Shown one piece after another: positions 40,961-50,575 of a stretch of 51,010 nucleotides of DNA. The DNA lies in contig NZ_JABFBC010000007.1 in the NCBI RefSeq assembly GCF_013093415.1, positions 1 through 51,010 of the forward strand, written 5' to 3'. The position numbers were made by a program, and so were the translations under genes. Source of the DNA: Halovulum dunhuangense. GTDB taxonomy: Bacteria > Pseudomonadota > Alphaproteobacteria > Rhodobacterales > Rhodobacteraceae. The notes beneath the pieces were generated by a model. The model worked only from the letters and a program-made list of their open reading frames with translations, had not been told where the DNA came from and did no database searches. Each line of letters begins with the position of its first letter. Positions within the stretch are counted from its first letter, which is position 1.

Positions 40961-41845
40961 TTAACCGTTGATAACCCGATGCAATTCCGACGCAACCTTT
41001 GCATGCAGAGAGGTTGATGGATAGTAACGATTTAAGCCCTCCCGGGCCCCCGGCGGCCAAGTGTCGGCTATTTTGATAGGCGCTATACGGACTGGTAGGC
41101 CTTCATCCCCGATGATTTTTATCGAATGATCTGCTTGCGCGTTGATCTTTTGCAGCATTCTTTCCGTCAGAAGCTCAGGAAACTTTCCAAGTTTCCTAGG
41201 GCGGCTCAATAGCTCCCCGGCTGGCAAGTTCCGCGCGGACAGTGTCAGGACAATCGTCCTCCCAGGCATCGCAGAAAGAAATTCGCGAACAAACTTCACG
41301 TAGTTCCTCCGGGTTTCCAGAAGCAATGACCCGAAACGCCAGCTTGACAGGTTCGCCCTTAAGATCGTGTAGGCGACCTCGGATCGAACGGGAATGTTCA
41401 GTGGCACTGGATCTCCGGGTTGGAGATCTTGCCCTGTCAGTTGGCTGAAGAGTATGGCGATGGATTCCTTCGGAATCCTCATGCCGCCCTTCGTGATTGC
41501 CATCATTATGCTGTCGCCGGAGAGATATGAGTTTGATACGCACCGGCCAGAGGGAAGTTGATATATGACGGTTTCAAATTTCGAAGCCGCCTCGATGATC
41601 TCTTCTCGCAAAAAGAAAGCCGGGCCTTTTCCTCCCATCCCGAAATTCACGGTGGGAAGATCATACTGTTCCGTCATTATGGATGTGTAAGGCGATGGGC
41701 TGAACCGGCCAAAAGTGTGGGCCGATCCTATCGCGATGATTTTTGCGGTCGAGCTGATGCCGAGTGGACCACGGTGCAAGTGCCCCAAGGACTCCGTGAT
41801 CTTGTAGTCAAAAAATGCCCCATCATGTTTCTGATAATATTGCAC
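40961..41845 (-). CDS. DUF6473-like protein
   Basis: The 294-aa protein shows patterns I associate with DUF6473 of rhodobacteria: Ile-Gly-Ser-Ala-His-Thr-Phe-Gly-Arg-Phe, Val-Asn-Phe-Gly-Met-Gly-Gly-Lys-Gly-Pro-Ala-Phe-Phe-Leu, and Leu-Pro-Ser-Gly-Arg-Cys-Val-Ser-Asn-Ser. The Gly-Gly-x-Gly-Pro core resembles an SGNH-like fold. Such genes often lie beside sulfotransferases, as here, so a role in modifying a surface glycan is a fair guess. The start is GTG at 41845 with a weak ribosome-binding site. Confidence 0.65.
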   Translation of the reverse strand: MQYYQKHDGAFFDYKITESLGHLHRGPLGISSTAKIIAIGSAHTFGRFSPSPYTSIMTEQYDLPTVNFGMGGKGPAFFLREEIIEAASKFETVIYQLPSGRCVSNSYLSGDSIMMAITKGGMRIPKESIAILFSQLTGQDLQPGDPVPLNIPVRSEVAYTILRANLSSWRFGSLLLETRRNYVKFVREFLSAMPGRTIVLTLSARNLPAGELLSRPRKLGKFPELLTERMLQKINAQADHSIKIIGDEGLPVRIAPIKIADTWPPGAREGLNRYYPSTSLHAKVASELHRVING

Positions 41846-41923
41846 TTTTACAACCGCACCATTTCAAGACTGACGGAGAGTTTTCTAGTCGATTATTTCA
41901 CGCATTAATTATCTATCCGAAAA

Positions 41924-42772
41924 TCAGATCCGGCTGCAGAAAACACGACCAAACCGCTTCTCTAGGAATTTTTCTTGCTCCTCGATGTGATTTTCAAGCC
42001 AATCCATGACAGTAAAATCCAGATTGAATTTTCCTGACCAACTATTGTATTTCTTATCTATCATTTTGTAATTTTTGTATTCTCCAACCCCAATGTGTTT
42101 CTCAACACTTCGCATCGTATCTTCGGGGCGCTTGGCGATGTCGCGGAAGGGAATGTACAGAACCTGATCCCCGAAAGTATCATCCCAGATCGGTATGTGC
42201 TTGAGATAATTCCCTCTCTCCAGAAACAGCGGCTTGCCGACCACGGCACTTTGCTGAATGTCAGGGTTCTTCCGAAGTGACATGTTGAGCGAGGAAATGA
42301 TCCGGCTTCTCGGGTCCCTGACGAAGATGATAATGCAGCCGCTTCTGTTCATCTGCTTAAGATCGCGAACGCCTTCCGGACCGAGGCAAAAGTAGTCGGG
42401 TGTGAATTCGCCAGTCTTGAACTTCGGGGGGAATACCGAGAACACCTGTCGGTACCATTCCTCGGTTGGACGCTCGCAGCCATCGGCGATCGCTTGGTAG
42501 CGCTCAGCAAGTTTTTGCCTCCCTTGCTCTCTCAGCCGGGCCGCCCGCCTCGATGCCAAATCTGCATGCTTGCGCGCAAGCCCCGGATAATAGGTCTGAA
42601 GGTGCTTGTGCGAGAAGTATTGCACCTCCTTCACCAACGGAACCCGTATCTCAGGATGCTGCGCGCAGTTTTGAGAAAGCCAGGTCGTACCGCCTTTCTG
42701 GACCCCCACACATTGGAAATCGAACGGTGGGGTGCGGTGGGGCTTCCTCAATGTCCTGAAGCTGACTCTCAT
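41924..42772 (-). CDS. sulfotransferase family protein
   Basis: The roughly 282-aa enzyme has the PAPS 5' loop Val-Gly-Val-Gln-Lys-Gly-Gly-Thr-Thr-Trp and the 3' motif Ile-Phe-Val-Arg-Asp-Pro-Arg-Ser-Arg-Ile-Ile-Ser-Ser. Lys-Glu-Val-Gln-Tyr-Phe-Ser-His lies between. It should transfer sulfate from PAPS to a carbohydrate or other hydroxyl. I chose ATG 42772 because it starts shortly before the PAPS loop; the frame stays open to 42859. It lies downstream of IS debris and upstream of the DUF6473-like gene in the same direction; with the pseudogene at 38.3 kb it suggests sulfated surface glycans. Confidence 0.85.
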   Translation of the reverse strand: MRVSFRTLRKPHRTPPFDFQCVGVQKGGTTWLSQNCAQHPEIRVPLVKEVQYFSHKHLQTYYPGLARKHADLASRRAARLREQGRQKLAERYQAIADGCERPTEEWYRQVFSVFPPKFKTGEFTPDYFCLGPEGVRDLKQMNRSGCIIIFVRDPRSRIISSLNMSLRKNPDIQQSAVVGKPLFLERGNYLKHIPIWDDTFGDQVLYIPFRDIAKRPEDTMRSVEKHIGVGEYKNYKMIDKKYNSWSGKFNLDFTVMDWLENHIEEQEKFLEKRFGRVFCSRI

Positions 42773-42962
42773 TACCTTGAATTTCTTGCGGTTCTGAAAA
42801 CGACGAGGCGTATTATCCGAGCGAATGCAGCGCGATTGCAAGCGCTGGCAAGAGACCAATCCAACGTGCCGACCGAGTCCGGATCATGTAGTTCCATATA
42901 ATCCCGATGCAGCCGCGCCGGTCGAGCGTTGACCTGCTCCCGTTGGAGTACGCGCTTATAGT

Positions 42963-43430
42963 TTAGCACCGTTCCGGTCTTGGTCCTGTTTAGACAGCTG
43001 ATGATACTCCCACGGTGTCAGCATGTCGAAGTTCCTGTGGGGGCAGTGATGATTCTAGTCCTCGCGCCAAACGGCGATCATACGGCGGGCGCGGCGTAGG
43101 TTGGTGAACAGGTGCTCGTTAAGGCACTCGTCCCTTAAGCGGCAATTGAAGCTCTCGACGAAGCCGTGGTTCGTATCGGCTTTCCCTGCGCAATGTAGTG
43201 CCATTCTACCTAGCGCTCCTCCTGCCACTTCGGCATGGCGTTCGATGTCAGCTCGGTGCCTTTCACCATGCAGGGGCGCCCTCTGCACTCGACGGTCCGA
43301 TTCACCTCCTGGGCGCCCCGGTGACCGGAGAGCAAGGTTTTCCCGACTCTTGCCAGGCATTCCCGGCTGAAGATGAGCCATTGGAGCGCCATCGGCCCAA
43401 TCGACAATTGCGAAGGTTAACGCACAGGAT
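42963..43430 (-). pseudogene. IS3-family orfB remnant (C-terminal catalytic part)
   Basis: Minus-strand frames give Phe-Val-Glu-Ser-Phe-Asn-Cys-Arg-Leu-Arg-Asp-Glu-Cys-Leu-Asn-Glu and Met-Ile-Ala-Val-Trp-Arg-Glu-Asp, then a stop, then Asn-His-His-Cys-Pro-His with Asp-Met-Leu-Thr-Pro-Trp-Glu. These are the Glu-containing and C-terminal parts of an IS3 transposase, split by at least one frameshift and one nonsense codon. The element is dead. Confidence 0.8.
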
Positions 43431-43790
43431 CCGGAACCGGCGACCATCGCTCAGATAATCCGAGACAAAACCACGGCTCAGGCGCTGGTTCGGCCCTTGC
43501 GGGAACGCCATCGGCGCCCTGACCCCCAAACCGCCCACTGGACGGTTTTCTGGCCCCTCCAACTTCCGCCTGCGGCGGTTCTGGTGGGCGCGGACGATGG
43601 ACCTGTCGATCCGGGGCAGCGAGCCAGGGGATTTCTCTGCAAGTGCCTCGAAGATGAGCAGGCAGGCGTCCGCTTTCGCCCATCTGTTGTAGCGGTTGTA
43701 GGCCGTCGTGCGCGGGCCTTCAGCATCGATCGAGATGTCGTTGATCGGCGGCGTTGTGCGAGCGGCGATCTCTAACGCCGGACCCATGGC
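43431..43790 (-). pseudogene. IS5-family transposase fragment
   Basis: The frame from 43787 encodes Thr-Ala-Tyr-Asn-Arg-Tyr-Asn-Arg-Trp, Leu-Leu-Ile-Phe-Glu-Ala-Leu-Ala and Asp-Arg-Ser-Ile-Val-Arg-Ala-His-Gln, the N-terminal and first-Asp region of IS5 transposases. The tail is fused out of frame to the IS3 fragment. Confidence 0.75.
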
Positions 43791-43937
43791 TCCTCATGGC
43801 AGAACGCAAGCACAGCTGACATCGCTTGCTGTGTACATCCATTATTCGGCACGCTTTCGGTTGAAGCTACTTGCATGACTAGAATTCCGTCAATATCCGG
43901 AAAGAGTATGTATCGTCACTAGCCACGCGAGGATGTC

Positions 43938-46900
43938 ATGACCAAATTTCCAGCACTGTCTCGCACGGCTATCGAAGCCTATGATCAGCTGTCGTTCCCG
44001 GTCTGGGTTTTCTCGACGGAGACGCTTCGCATTCTGAGCGCGAACGCGGCAGCGCAACATTGGGTCGGGTATGACGCGCTTACATTGCAGGAAATGACAA
44101 TCGCCGAATTGCGCCCCGAAGGCGACCAAGCGAGGGTCGTCGAACAAATACGCCGCTTCGATGGAACCCAGGCCGATGCCGGAACCTGGACCATAATTTC
44201 TCGGTCCGGCGAACATCGCACCGCATCCTTCACCTGGAGCAAGGTGACTTTTGAAGGGGCTGAGGCTATCGTCGCGAGCATTCGCGACATTACGCAGATC
44301 ATCAAAGTCGAAGTGCTGGCAGATAACCTGAACAAGGAGAACGAGAAACTGCGCCATAAGGCCAGCCTTTCAGCAGCGCATCTCTCCAGCCTGCTAGATG
44401 GGCTGCCAGGAAAGATGGTGGTCCTGTCGCCGGGTGAGTATCAGATCGTCGCGGTGACAGATGAATATGCAAAAGCAGTCATGGTGGATCGTAACACACT
44501 GCTGAAAGGACGCTTGTTGGACCTGTTTCCTGACAATCCGGCCGAGCCACAGGCTGACGGTGCGGGGAATCTTCGAGCCTCGCTTAGACGTGTTGAGGCA
44601 TTGCGTGTGGCGGATGTAATGAACACACAGCGCTATCCGATTCGACAGGCTGACGGCACCTTCCAAGAGCGTTTTTGGCTCCCGCGGAACAAGCCCATCC
44701 TTGATGCCGATGGGAACGTTATTTACATCGTCCACCGGGTCGAGGACGTAACCGAGGTTTTAGCCAGCCAAAGCGTGGCGGCAAAGGATACTTTGGACGC
44801 GACAGAATCCCGGTCGTTGCAGTTGGCTGAGGCGCGCACCGCTCTCTTCGCCTTGAAGGAACGCGAGACGCGTCTGAAAACTGCAGAAATGCTGCTGGAT
44901 CTAGGGTCGTGGGAATACGAGTTTGCGCGAGGTGCATTGACCTGGTCTGACCGCGTATTCGAAATCTACGGGGTCCCGCGTGACAGGGACGCACTCGACT
45001 TCGATGGCTACGTTGCGCTCGTTCACCCCGACGATCGTGAGGAAATGGTCTCCACTTACGCCCACTTCTTCGAGACCAACGCACCTGAAATCAAGTTCCA
45101 GCACCGGATCATCCGGGCCGATGGCACAATATCCTATATTCGTGGCGTCGGCGCGCGACATCAGGTGGACGGCCAGGAGATAGTAATTGGCTTCGTGCAG
45201 GACATAACGGCCGTCAAGCAGAACGAAGAAGCGTTGATGCGCCAAGCCCGGCGCCGAAGGCTTGCCGGTCACTTGGCCCGTCTGGGAAGTTGGAGCGTGG
45301 ACTTACGAAGCTCCCACGTCTTTTGGTGCGAAGAAACAGCTATGATTCACGACGAGCCTGAAGGCTTCTCGCCGACTCTGGAGCAGGCAATCGCTTACTA
45401 TATCCCCGAGCATCGCGAACGCATTCGCGCACAGTTCGAGGCGTGCGCAACAAAAGGTCGACCCTTCGACGACACCCTCGAAATCAAGACAGCACAGGCG
45501 CGGCGGGTGTGGGTGCGCGCGCTCGGCGAAGCTATCCGCAACGAAGATGGTGAGATTGTCGCCGTCGAAGGCGCATTTCAAGACCTCACCGATCTCATTG
45601 CGATACGGGACGAGGCAGCCCAGTTGTCCGAGCGCCTCCATGCTACGTTGGAAGGAATGCATGATGGCTTTTATCTGTTGGATAACGATTGGCGCTTCCA
45701 ATATGTCAACACGAAAGCGGAGAGGCTTCTCCAACGTAGGCGGGACGAACTGCTCGGGCGCGTGGCTTGGGATGAATTTCCTGAAGCATCCAGAAATATT
45801 AAAAAACACTACGAACTCGCGCTTTACAAAAAACGATTGGTTCGTTTTGACGAATATTATCCACCATTAAATACCTGGTTCGAAATCAGCGCGGACCCCA
45901 CTCCTGCAGGGCTTGCGGTCTACTTCCGGGACGTAACACGGCAACGCGCTCAGGAAGCCCATCTCAGGTTGCTTGAAACCGCGGTTTCGCACCAAAATGA
46001 CATCCTGGTGATAACAGAGGCCGAACCTATCAGTAGCCCCGACGGCCCGAGGATCATTTATGTCAATGACGCCTTCGAGCGGCGCACAGGGTATTCACGC
46101 GAAGAGGTGCTGGGTCGGACCCCGCGTATCCTGCAGGGTCCCAAGACCCAGCGTGACGAGCTTGATCGGATTCGGCACGCGCTGGAAAATTGGCAACCGG
46201 TGCGTTCCGAGCTCATAAATTACACCAAGTCAGGCGAAGAGTTCTGGCTTGAATTGGACATCGTGCCGCTGGCTGACGAGAAGGGCTGGTTCACTCACTG
46301 GATTGCCGTAGAGCGCGACATCACCGCACGTAAGCAGGCCGATCTGGCGTTGCAAAACAACGAGGAGCGCTTTCGCCTCGTAGCCAAGGCGGCAGGCAGC
46401 GCGATTTGGGACTGGGACGCGACCGCAAACAAGCTGTCGTGGAGCGATGGACTAAAAGACATATTCGGGCACGAAGTGGATCCGTCTGGAGCAGTGCCAA
46501 CCATCTGGCGCAGGTTTGTCCATCCCGATGACGTGGCGCGGGTTGATGCGGCGATCAGTAGCCTGAAGACAGGCAAAGATACTAGTCTGCGCCTGCAATA
46601 CCGTTTTCAACGTGCCGATGGAAGCTGGGCGGTTGTCCAGGATAACGCCTTCGCCCTGCGCGATGAAGCGGGGAGGGTATACCGTGTTCTCGGCTCGATG
46701 ACCGATATTTCGGAACAGAAACTGCTTGAAGAGCGATTGCGTCAAGCCCAGAAAATGGAAGCGGTCGGCCACCTGACCGGCGGTGTCGCACATGATTTCA
46801 ACAACTTGCTGACGATAATTCTGGGTAATGCAGAAATCCTTGAAGGTGAGTTAAGCGATCTACCGCATCTGCAGAAACTGGCGAGGATGTCTCTGGACGC

Positions 46901-47900
46901 CGCCGACCGCGGTGCGGCTTTGACCAGCCGCTTGCTTGCCTTTTCGCGCAAGCAGCCTTTGGACCCCAAGGTCATCGACGTCGCGCACTTGATCCAGGGC
47001 ATGGACGGACTGCTGCGTCGCACGCTCCCCGAGAACATCGATATAGAGATCGTCCGGTCAGGCGGCCTATGGAAGATTGAGGCCGACGCGTCGCAACTCG
47101 AAGCGGCGCTTCTCAACCTCGCCGTGAACGCCCGCGATGCCATGCCCGACGGAGGCAGTCTGACTATCGAGATGGCCAATGCCAAGCTTGATGACGATTA
47201 CGTAGCAATGGAACCGGATGTCAGAGCCGGGCAGTATGTGGTGATTGTTGTGACTGACACTGGCACTGGAATGCCGCCCGACGTACTCGCCCGGGTGTTC
47301 GAACCCTTCTTCACAACCAAGGAGGTGGGCAAGGGATCCGGGCTGGGATTGAGCATGGTCTTCGGCTTCGTCAAGCAATCCGGAGGGCATATCCGAATTT
47401 ACTCGGAGCTGAACGAAGGGACTGCGGCCAAGATGTATTTCCCGCGCAGCCAGACAGAGCGGAAAAGCGTTGCAGCAATCAGCCCCGGGCGAAGGATAGC
47501 TGGCGGAACCGAAACTATACTCTTGGTTGAGGATGACAACACTGTGCGCGAATTTGCGACCGCTCAGCTTCAAGGGTTGGGCTATCATGTACTTGAAGCT
47601 GCCACTGGCGCCGAGGCCTTGGAAGTCCTGAGCCAGACCAGTGAGATTGACCTCTTGTTCACCGACGTCGTTATGCCCGGTGGCATGGGCGGACGGCAAC
47701 TCGCAGATAAAGCGTGCAAGCTTCAACCAGGCCTGAAGGTGCTGTTCACATCAGGCTACACCGAAAACTCGATCGTCCACCAAGGACGATTGGACCCGGG
47801 CGTCATGCTGCTGAGCAAGCCATATCGGCGCGGACAATTGGCCGCAAAGATCCGCGAGGTCTTGGGCGTGGCGGAAAAACAAGACCAAACGGAGGATTAA
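43938..47900 (+). CDS. multi-PAS hybrid sensor histidine kinase
   Basis: The 1320-aa protein has no signal peptide or obvious transmembrane helix, so it is probably cytoplasmic. I count about seven PAS-type modules from residue 15 to 925. The sixth contains Val-Leu-Gly-Arg-Thr-Pro-Arg-Ile-Leu-Gln-Gly-Pro, LOV-like but with Pro where the photoactive Cys would be, so it is not a classical blue-light sensor. Then come HisKA with phospho-acceptor His952 (Gly-Gly-Val-Ala-His-Asp-Phe-Asn-Asn), an ATPase domain (Asn-Ala-Arg-Asp-Ala-Met-Pro, Asp-Thr-Gly-Thr-Gly-Met, Gly-Ser-Gly-Leu-Gly-Leu) and a receiver with Asp1243 (Phe-Thr-Asp-Val-Val-Met-Pro). GAGGA precedes the ATG. The convergent OmpR-type regulator downstream is a possible partner. 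Confidence 0.93.
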   Translation: MTKFPALSRTAIEAYDQLSFPVWVFSTETLRILSANAAAQHWVGYDALTLQEMTIAELRPEGDQARVVEQIRRFDGTQADAGTWTIISRSGEHRTASFTWSKVTFEGAEAIVASIRDITQIIKVEVLADNLNKENEKLRHKASLSAAHLSSLLDGLPGKMVVLSPGEYQIVAVTDEYAKAVMVDRNTLLKGRLLDLFPDNPAEPQADGAGNLRASLRRVEALRVADVMNTQRYPIRQADGTFQERFWLPRNKPILDADGNVIYIVHRVEDVTEVLASQSVAAKDTLDATESRSLQLAEARTALFALKERETRLKTAEMLLDLGSWEYEFARGALTWSDRVFEIYGVPRDRDALDFDGYVALVHPDDREEMVSTYAHFFETNAPEIKFQHRIIRADGTISYIRGVGARHQVDGQEIVIGFVQDITAVKQNEEALMRQARRRRLAGHLARLGSWSVDLRSSHVFWCEETAMIHDEPEGFSPTLEQAIAYYIPEHRERIRAQFEACATKGRPFDDTLEIKTAQARRVWVRALGEAIRNEDGEIVAVEGAFQDLTDLIAIRDEAAQLSERLHATLEGMHDGFYLLDNDWRFQYVNTKAERLLQRRRDELLGRVAWDEFPEASRNIKKHYELALYKKRLVRFDEYYPPLNTWFEISADPTPAGLAVYFRDVTRQRAQEAHLRLLETAVSHQNDILVITEAEPISSPDGPRIIYVNDAFERRTGYSREEVLGRTPRILQGPKTQRDELDRIRHALENWQPVRSELINYTKSGEEFWLELDIVPLADEKGWFTHWIAVERDITARKQADLALQNNEERFRLVAKAAGSAIWDWDATANKLSWSDGLKDIFGHEVDPSGAVPTIWRRFVHPDDVARVDAAISSLKTGKDTSLRLQYRFQRADGSWAVVQDNAFALRDEAGRVYRVLGSMTDISEQKLLEERLRQAQKMEAVGHLTGGVAHDFNNLLTIILGNAEILEGELSDLPHLQKLARMSLDAADRGAALTSRLLAFSRKQPLDPKVIDVAHLIQGMDGLLRRTLPENIDIEIVRSGGLWKIEADASQLEAALLNLAVNARDAMPDGGSLTIEMANAKLDDDYVAMEPDVRAGQYVVIVVTDTGTGMPPDVLARVFEPFFTTKEVGKGSGLGLSMVFGFVKQSGGHIRIYSELNEGTAAKMYFPRSQTERKSVAAISPGRRIAGGTETILLVEDDNTVREFATAQLQGLGYHVLEAATGAEALEVLSQTSEIDLLFTDVVMPGGMGGRQLADKACKLQPGLKVLFTSGYTENSIVHQGRLDPGVMLLSKPYRRGQLAAKIREVLGVAEKQDQTED

Positions 47901-48188
47901 ACAATTGTCGTATAGGTTTTGGCCTGTGTTCCGCTTTGGGCATTATCCGCTGCAGCAATGCGCCTCACATACCCCCACCACTGTGGCTAGAAATGCTGTT
48001 GGCGGCCAGATCAATAAAGGAGTGTTGCACCGAAAGAATCCGGCCTCCAGTCATCCAAGTTGGATGCCACGCAACCGAAAAAAGACTAAACTTCGGAACA
48101 AGGGAGAACTGTGAAGCAAGCCACTTCTGACTTCGAATACTTGGACGTTACAACCGAATATTGGAAGATTGCCGGGCCTTGCACTCTT

Positions 48189-48938
48189 TCATTCGTGAGA
48201 AAAGCAGTAACCCACGCCCCTAACTGTTTGGATGTAGTCGAAACTTTCATCTACTGAAATCAACTTTGCACGAAGCCTCGAGATAAATCCATCTATCAAG
48301 CGGTCATATGACGCCCAACTTTCGCCCCTAAGGGCATCCATGATTTGATTTCTTGTTACAACTCTGTTTCTATTTTTGACAAGATACACCAACACGTCGT
48401 ATTCTGATGTCGTAAGTGCAACCGCCTTACCAGATTGATGTTTGACACGACGCGCCGCAATATTAATCGACCATGCTCCTATTTTGAGCACGTCATCAGT
48501 GGTCTGTACCGCATCACGCGCTATTGGGGCTGCGGCCCCTAGCGATAAGGCGCTTTCCTTCCGCCTTCGATGAACAGCCGCCACCCTTGCCCGCAATTCG
48601 CGAAGGCGAAAGGGCTTGGCTATGTAATCGTCGGCCCCAAGCTCGAGACCAAGCACCACATCCACTTCCGAGCTGTGCCCACTCAACATGATTATTCCGG
48701 CGTCCTCGAGCTCTCTAATCTCTTTGACCGCAACAAGTGCTTGAAATTCCGGAACAACAAGATCTAATAAATATATATCTATAGGCTCACTTAACCTGAT
48801 TTTTTCAAACTCTCTCACTGTATTCGCGACAAAAACTTTCAACCCGTCAAGCTTCAAAGCGCTTTCTATAAGGGTGGTAATTTGCTCCTGATCATCCAGC
48901 GTAAGAACAGTTGGAGCGTTCGGCATTTCTGGCCACAT
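48189..48938 (-). CDS. OmpR/PhoB-family response regulator
   Basis: The roughly 249-aa protein has an N-terminal receiver (acidic Asp15-Asp16, phospho-acceptor Asp59 in Leu-Leu-Asp-Leu-Val, Lys in Ile-Ala-Lys-Pro-Phe) and a C-terminal winged helix (Leu-Thr-Thr-Ser-Glu-Tyr-Asp-Val-Leu, Val-Arg-Gly-Val-Gly-Tyr). The linker is longer than usual and Ala-rich. It is convergent with the hybrid kinase, separated by 288 bases without a clear gene. The strongly AT-rich sequence upstream is probably its promoter region. ATG 48926 is an alternative start. Confidence 0.92.
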   Translation of the reverse strand: MWPEMPNAPTVLTLDDQEQITTLIESALKLDGLKVFVANTVREFEKIRLSEPIDIYLLDLVVPEFQALVAVKEIRELEDAGIIMLSGHSSEVDVVLGLELGADDYIAKPFRLRELRARVAAVHRRRKESALSLGAAAPIARDAVQTTDDVLKIGAWSINIAARRVKHQSGKAVALTTSEYDVLVYLVKNRNRVVTRNQIMDALRGESWASYDRLIDGFISRLRAKLISVDESFDYIQTVRGVGYCFSHE

Positions 48939-49473
48939 ATATTTTCATCCCAGGTGTAAAACGAACGGCCGCCCCCCCCCCGCGAACTGTGACGGTAGTT
49001 TTTACACCGCATAGATATATTTTTTACATTCGTCAACACTTATCCTCCCTATTTTTCGAAAACCATATGCAATTGAAAAGAAAAGAAAATCGGACTTGGA
49101 GATCAAATATCTTAAGTTTTAGTGCGATTATTTTTAATTCTAATAGGAATGCAAAATTATTTTTAATTTTTTATAAAAATAAATATAAATCTCACAGATT
49201 TTTTGAAATATAATGAAATACTTTATCATAAATTGCAGATTTTTTTAATAGATTTATATCGTAAAATACAATTATCATTATAAAATACACGATGATTATA
49301 TTGTCGTAGACAGCGGTGACAAACTTTGTTTTGACGTTATTCATTTTCCAGGTCTCTTGGAGAGTGGCGCTGGTTGCCGATCTCCGCCCCCCGTCTTTCG
49401 ATCATGCTAACAGGCTGTCCTTGCGCGTGATGGTCTGGGATCGAGGGGGCGCGGGCGGCTCGACGATGTCGGA
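48939..49473. other. very AT-rich regulatory region with a C10 run
   Basis: From about 49010 to 49330 the sequence is dominated by A and T (for example TTTTTAATTTTTTATAAAAA), unlike any other part of the window. A run of ten C at 48974-48983 borders it. No gene is supported. It probably contains the promoter of the OmpR-type regulator and looks like a target for a silencer such as MucR/Ros or another AT-binding protein. Confidence 0.5.
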
Positions 49474-49690
49474 TTAGGGGTCAAAGAGGTCGTCGGTGAG
49501 GAAGCGTTCAAAAATCTCGTACCGGGCCTTGGCGTAGCGGATGGCCTCAGTTTGCCTAGACTTGCCGGAGATGCGCGGGAGGGTGTGCTGCCAGAGGATG
49601 AACAGCCCGGCAACGATGTGAGTCGATATGGCCTGCTACACGGCGGCACGCGCCTCAGTGCCTTCACCCCGCAGTTCGGCCTCGAGTTCT
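49474..49690 (-). pseudogene. IS66-family transposase fragment
   Basis: The minus strand encodes Leu-Pro-Arg-Ile-Ser-Gly-Lys-Ser, then Glu-Ala-Ile-Arg-Tyr-Ala-Lys-Ala-Arg-Tyr, the Ile-Ser-Gly-Lys-Ser/Ala-Ile-Arg-Tyr-Ala block of IS66 TnpC, before a premature stop at 49474. A second stop interrupts the upstream side. It is a short dead piece. Confidence 0.6.
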
Positions 49691-49949
49691 CAAAGATCAG
49701 GCATGCGCTCGACCGTGGCGGTGGCAACGTGGCTGTTAGCAGCCCCATAAAGCTCATAGACGCGTCTTCCGCAATAGGCCCAGCAATCGGCGAGGCCCAG
49801 GCCATAATTACCCGCGTACTTGCAAACAAGCTGATTGTTGGCGGCAGCCTTTCATCTGGGGAGTGCCGCTGAGTCCGCGAAGATGGCTGTAAACCCATTC
49901 ATCGGATTGGCTGGTCGAGAGCCTATTTAAGCATCGACCGACTTGCATG

Positions 49950-50575
49950 CCGAACCAAAACGGCTTCCGCGGTAGAACGCGGCGCCAAAACGGGTGCGCG
50001 GCATCGTGAAGAAGCCGCGGCCTTGTTCGCAAAAAACGCAAGTCGATGAGCTTTGCCTTTATTGATGCTGAGAAGGCCAGCTTTCCGATCAGCCGCATGT
50101 GCCGGGTGCCGGATGTCAACCAGAGCGAGTTCGTCGCCTGGCGAGATCGTCCGGCCTGCCAGCGCCAGAGACAGGACCTCTCAATCCCCCCACATTCGCA
50201 ATGTATTTGCCATGTCGAACCGCACCTATTGCAGCCCACGGATGCAATGAGAGCTGGTCGACGAATTCAATCAGATCGGCCGTCACAGCACCGCCCGGCT
50301 GACGCGCAAGAACGCGCTTATGGCAAGGAAGAAACGACGGCTTAAGCGGACCACGGACAGCGAACATGCTTGGCCTGTCGCGCCAAACCTGATCTCGTAG
50401 AACTTCCGGTCTGTGCAACCAGACCGGAAATGCAACGACGCTGACATCTCCTTCATCTGGACGGCGCAAGGCTGGGTCTACCTCGCGGTCGTCATAGAGC
50501 TCTTCTCCAGACGGGTCGTCGGCTGATCGACAAGTGACCGGCTAAAACAGGGGCAATGCAGTTGAGAGCTTTACC
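49950..50575 (+). pseudogene. IS3-family element remnant (orfA tail and frameshifted orfB)
   Basis: Plus-strand pieces in several frames line up as one IS3-type transposase. They are an OrfA tail (Arg-Glu-Glu-Ala-Ala-Ala-Leu-Phe-Ala-Lys), an OrfB start at about 50046 (Phe-Pro-Ile-Ser-Arg-Met-Cys-Arg-Val, Ala-Trp-Arg-Asp-Arg-Pro), then Thr-Thr-Asp-Ser-Glu-His-Ala-Trp-Pro-Val-Ala-Pro-Asn and Trp-Thr-Ala-Gln-Gly-Trp-Val-Tyr-Leu-Ala-Val-Val-Ile. At least three frame changes or stops break it. It ends against the response-regulator gene. Confidence 0.8.

Noticed and set aside
46050-46330. LOV blue-light photoreceptor domain in the hybrid kinase
   Set aside because: The segment is LOV-like but the photoactive Cys position is occupied by Pro (Gly-Arg-Thr-Pro-Arg), so flavin photochemistry is not supported.
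49552-49872. 106-aa plus-strand protein
   Set aside because: It overlaps an IS66 transposase remnant on the other strand and has no ribosome-binding site or recognisable motif.
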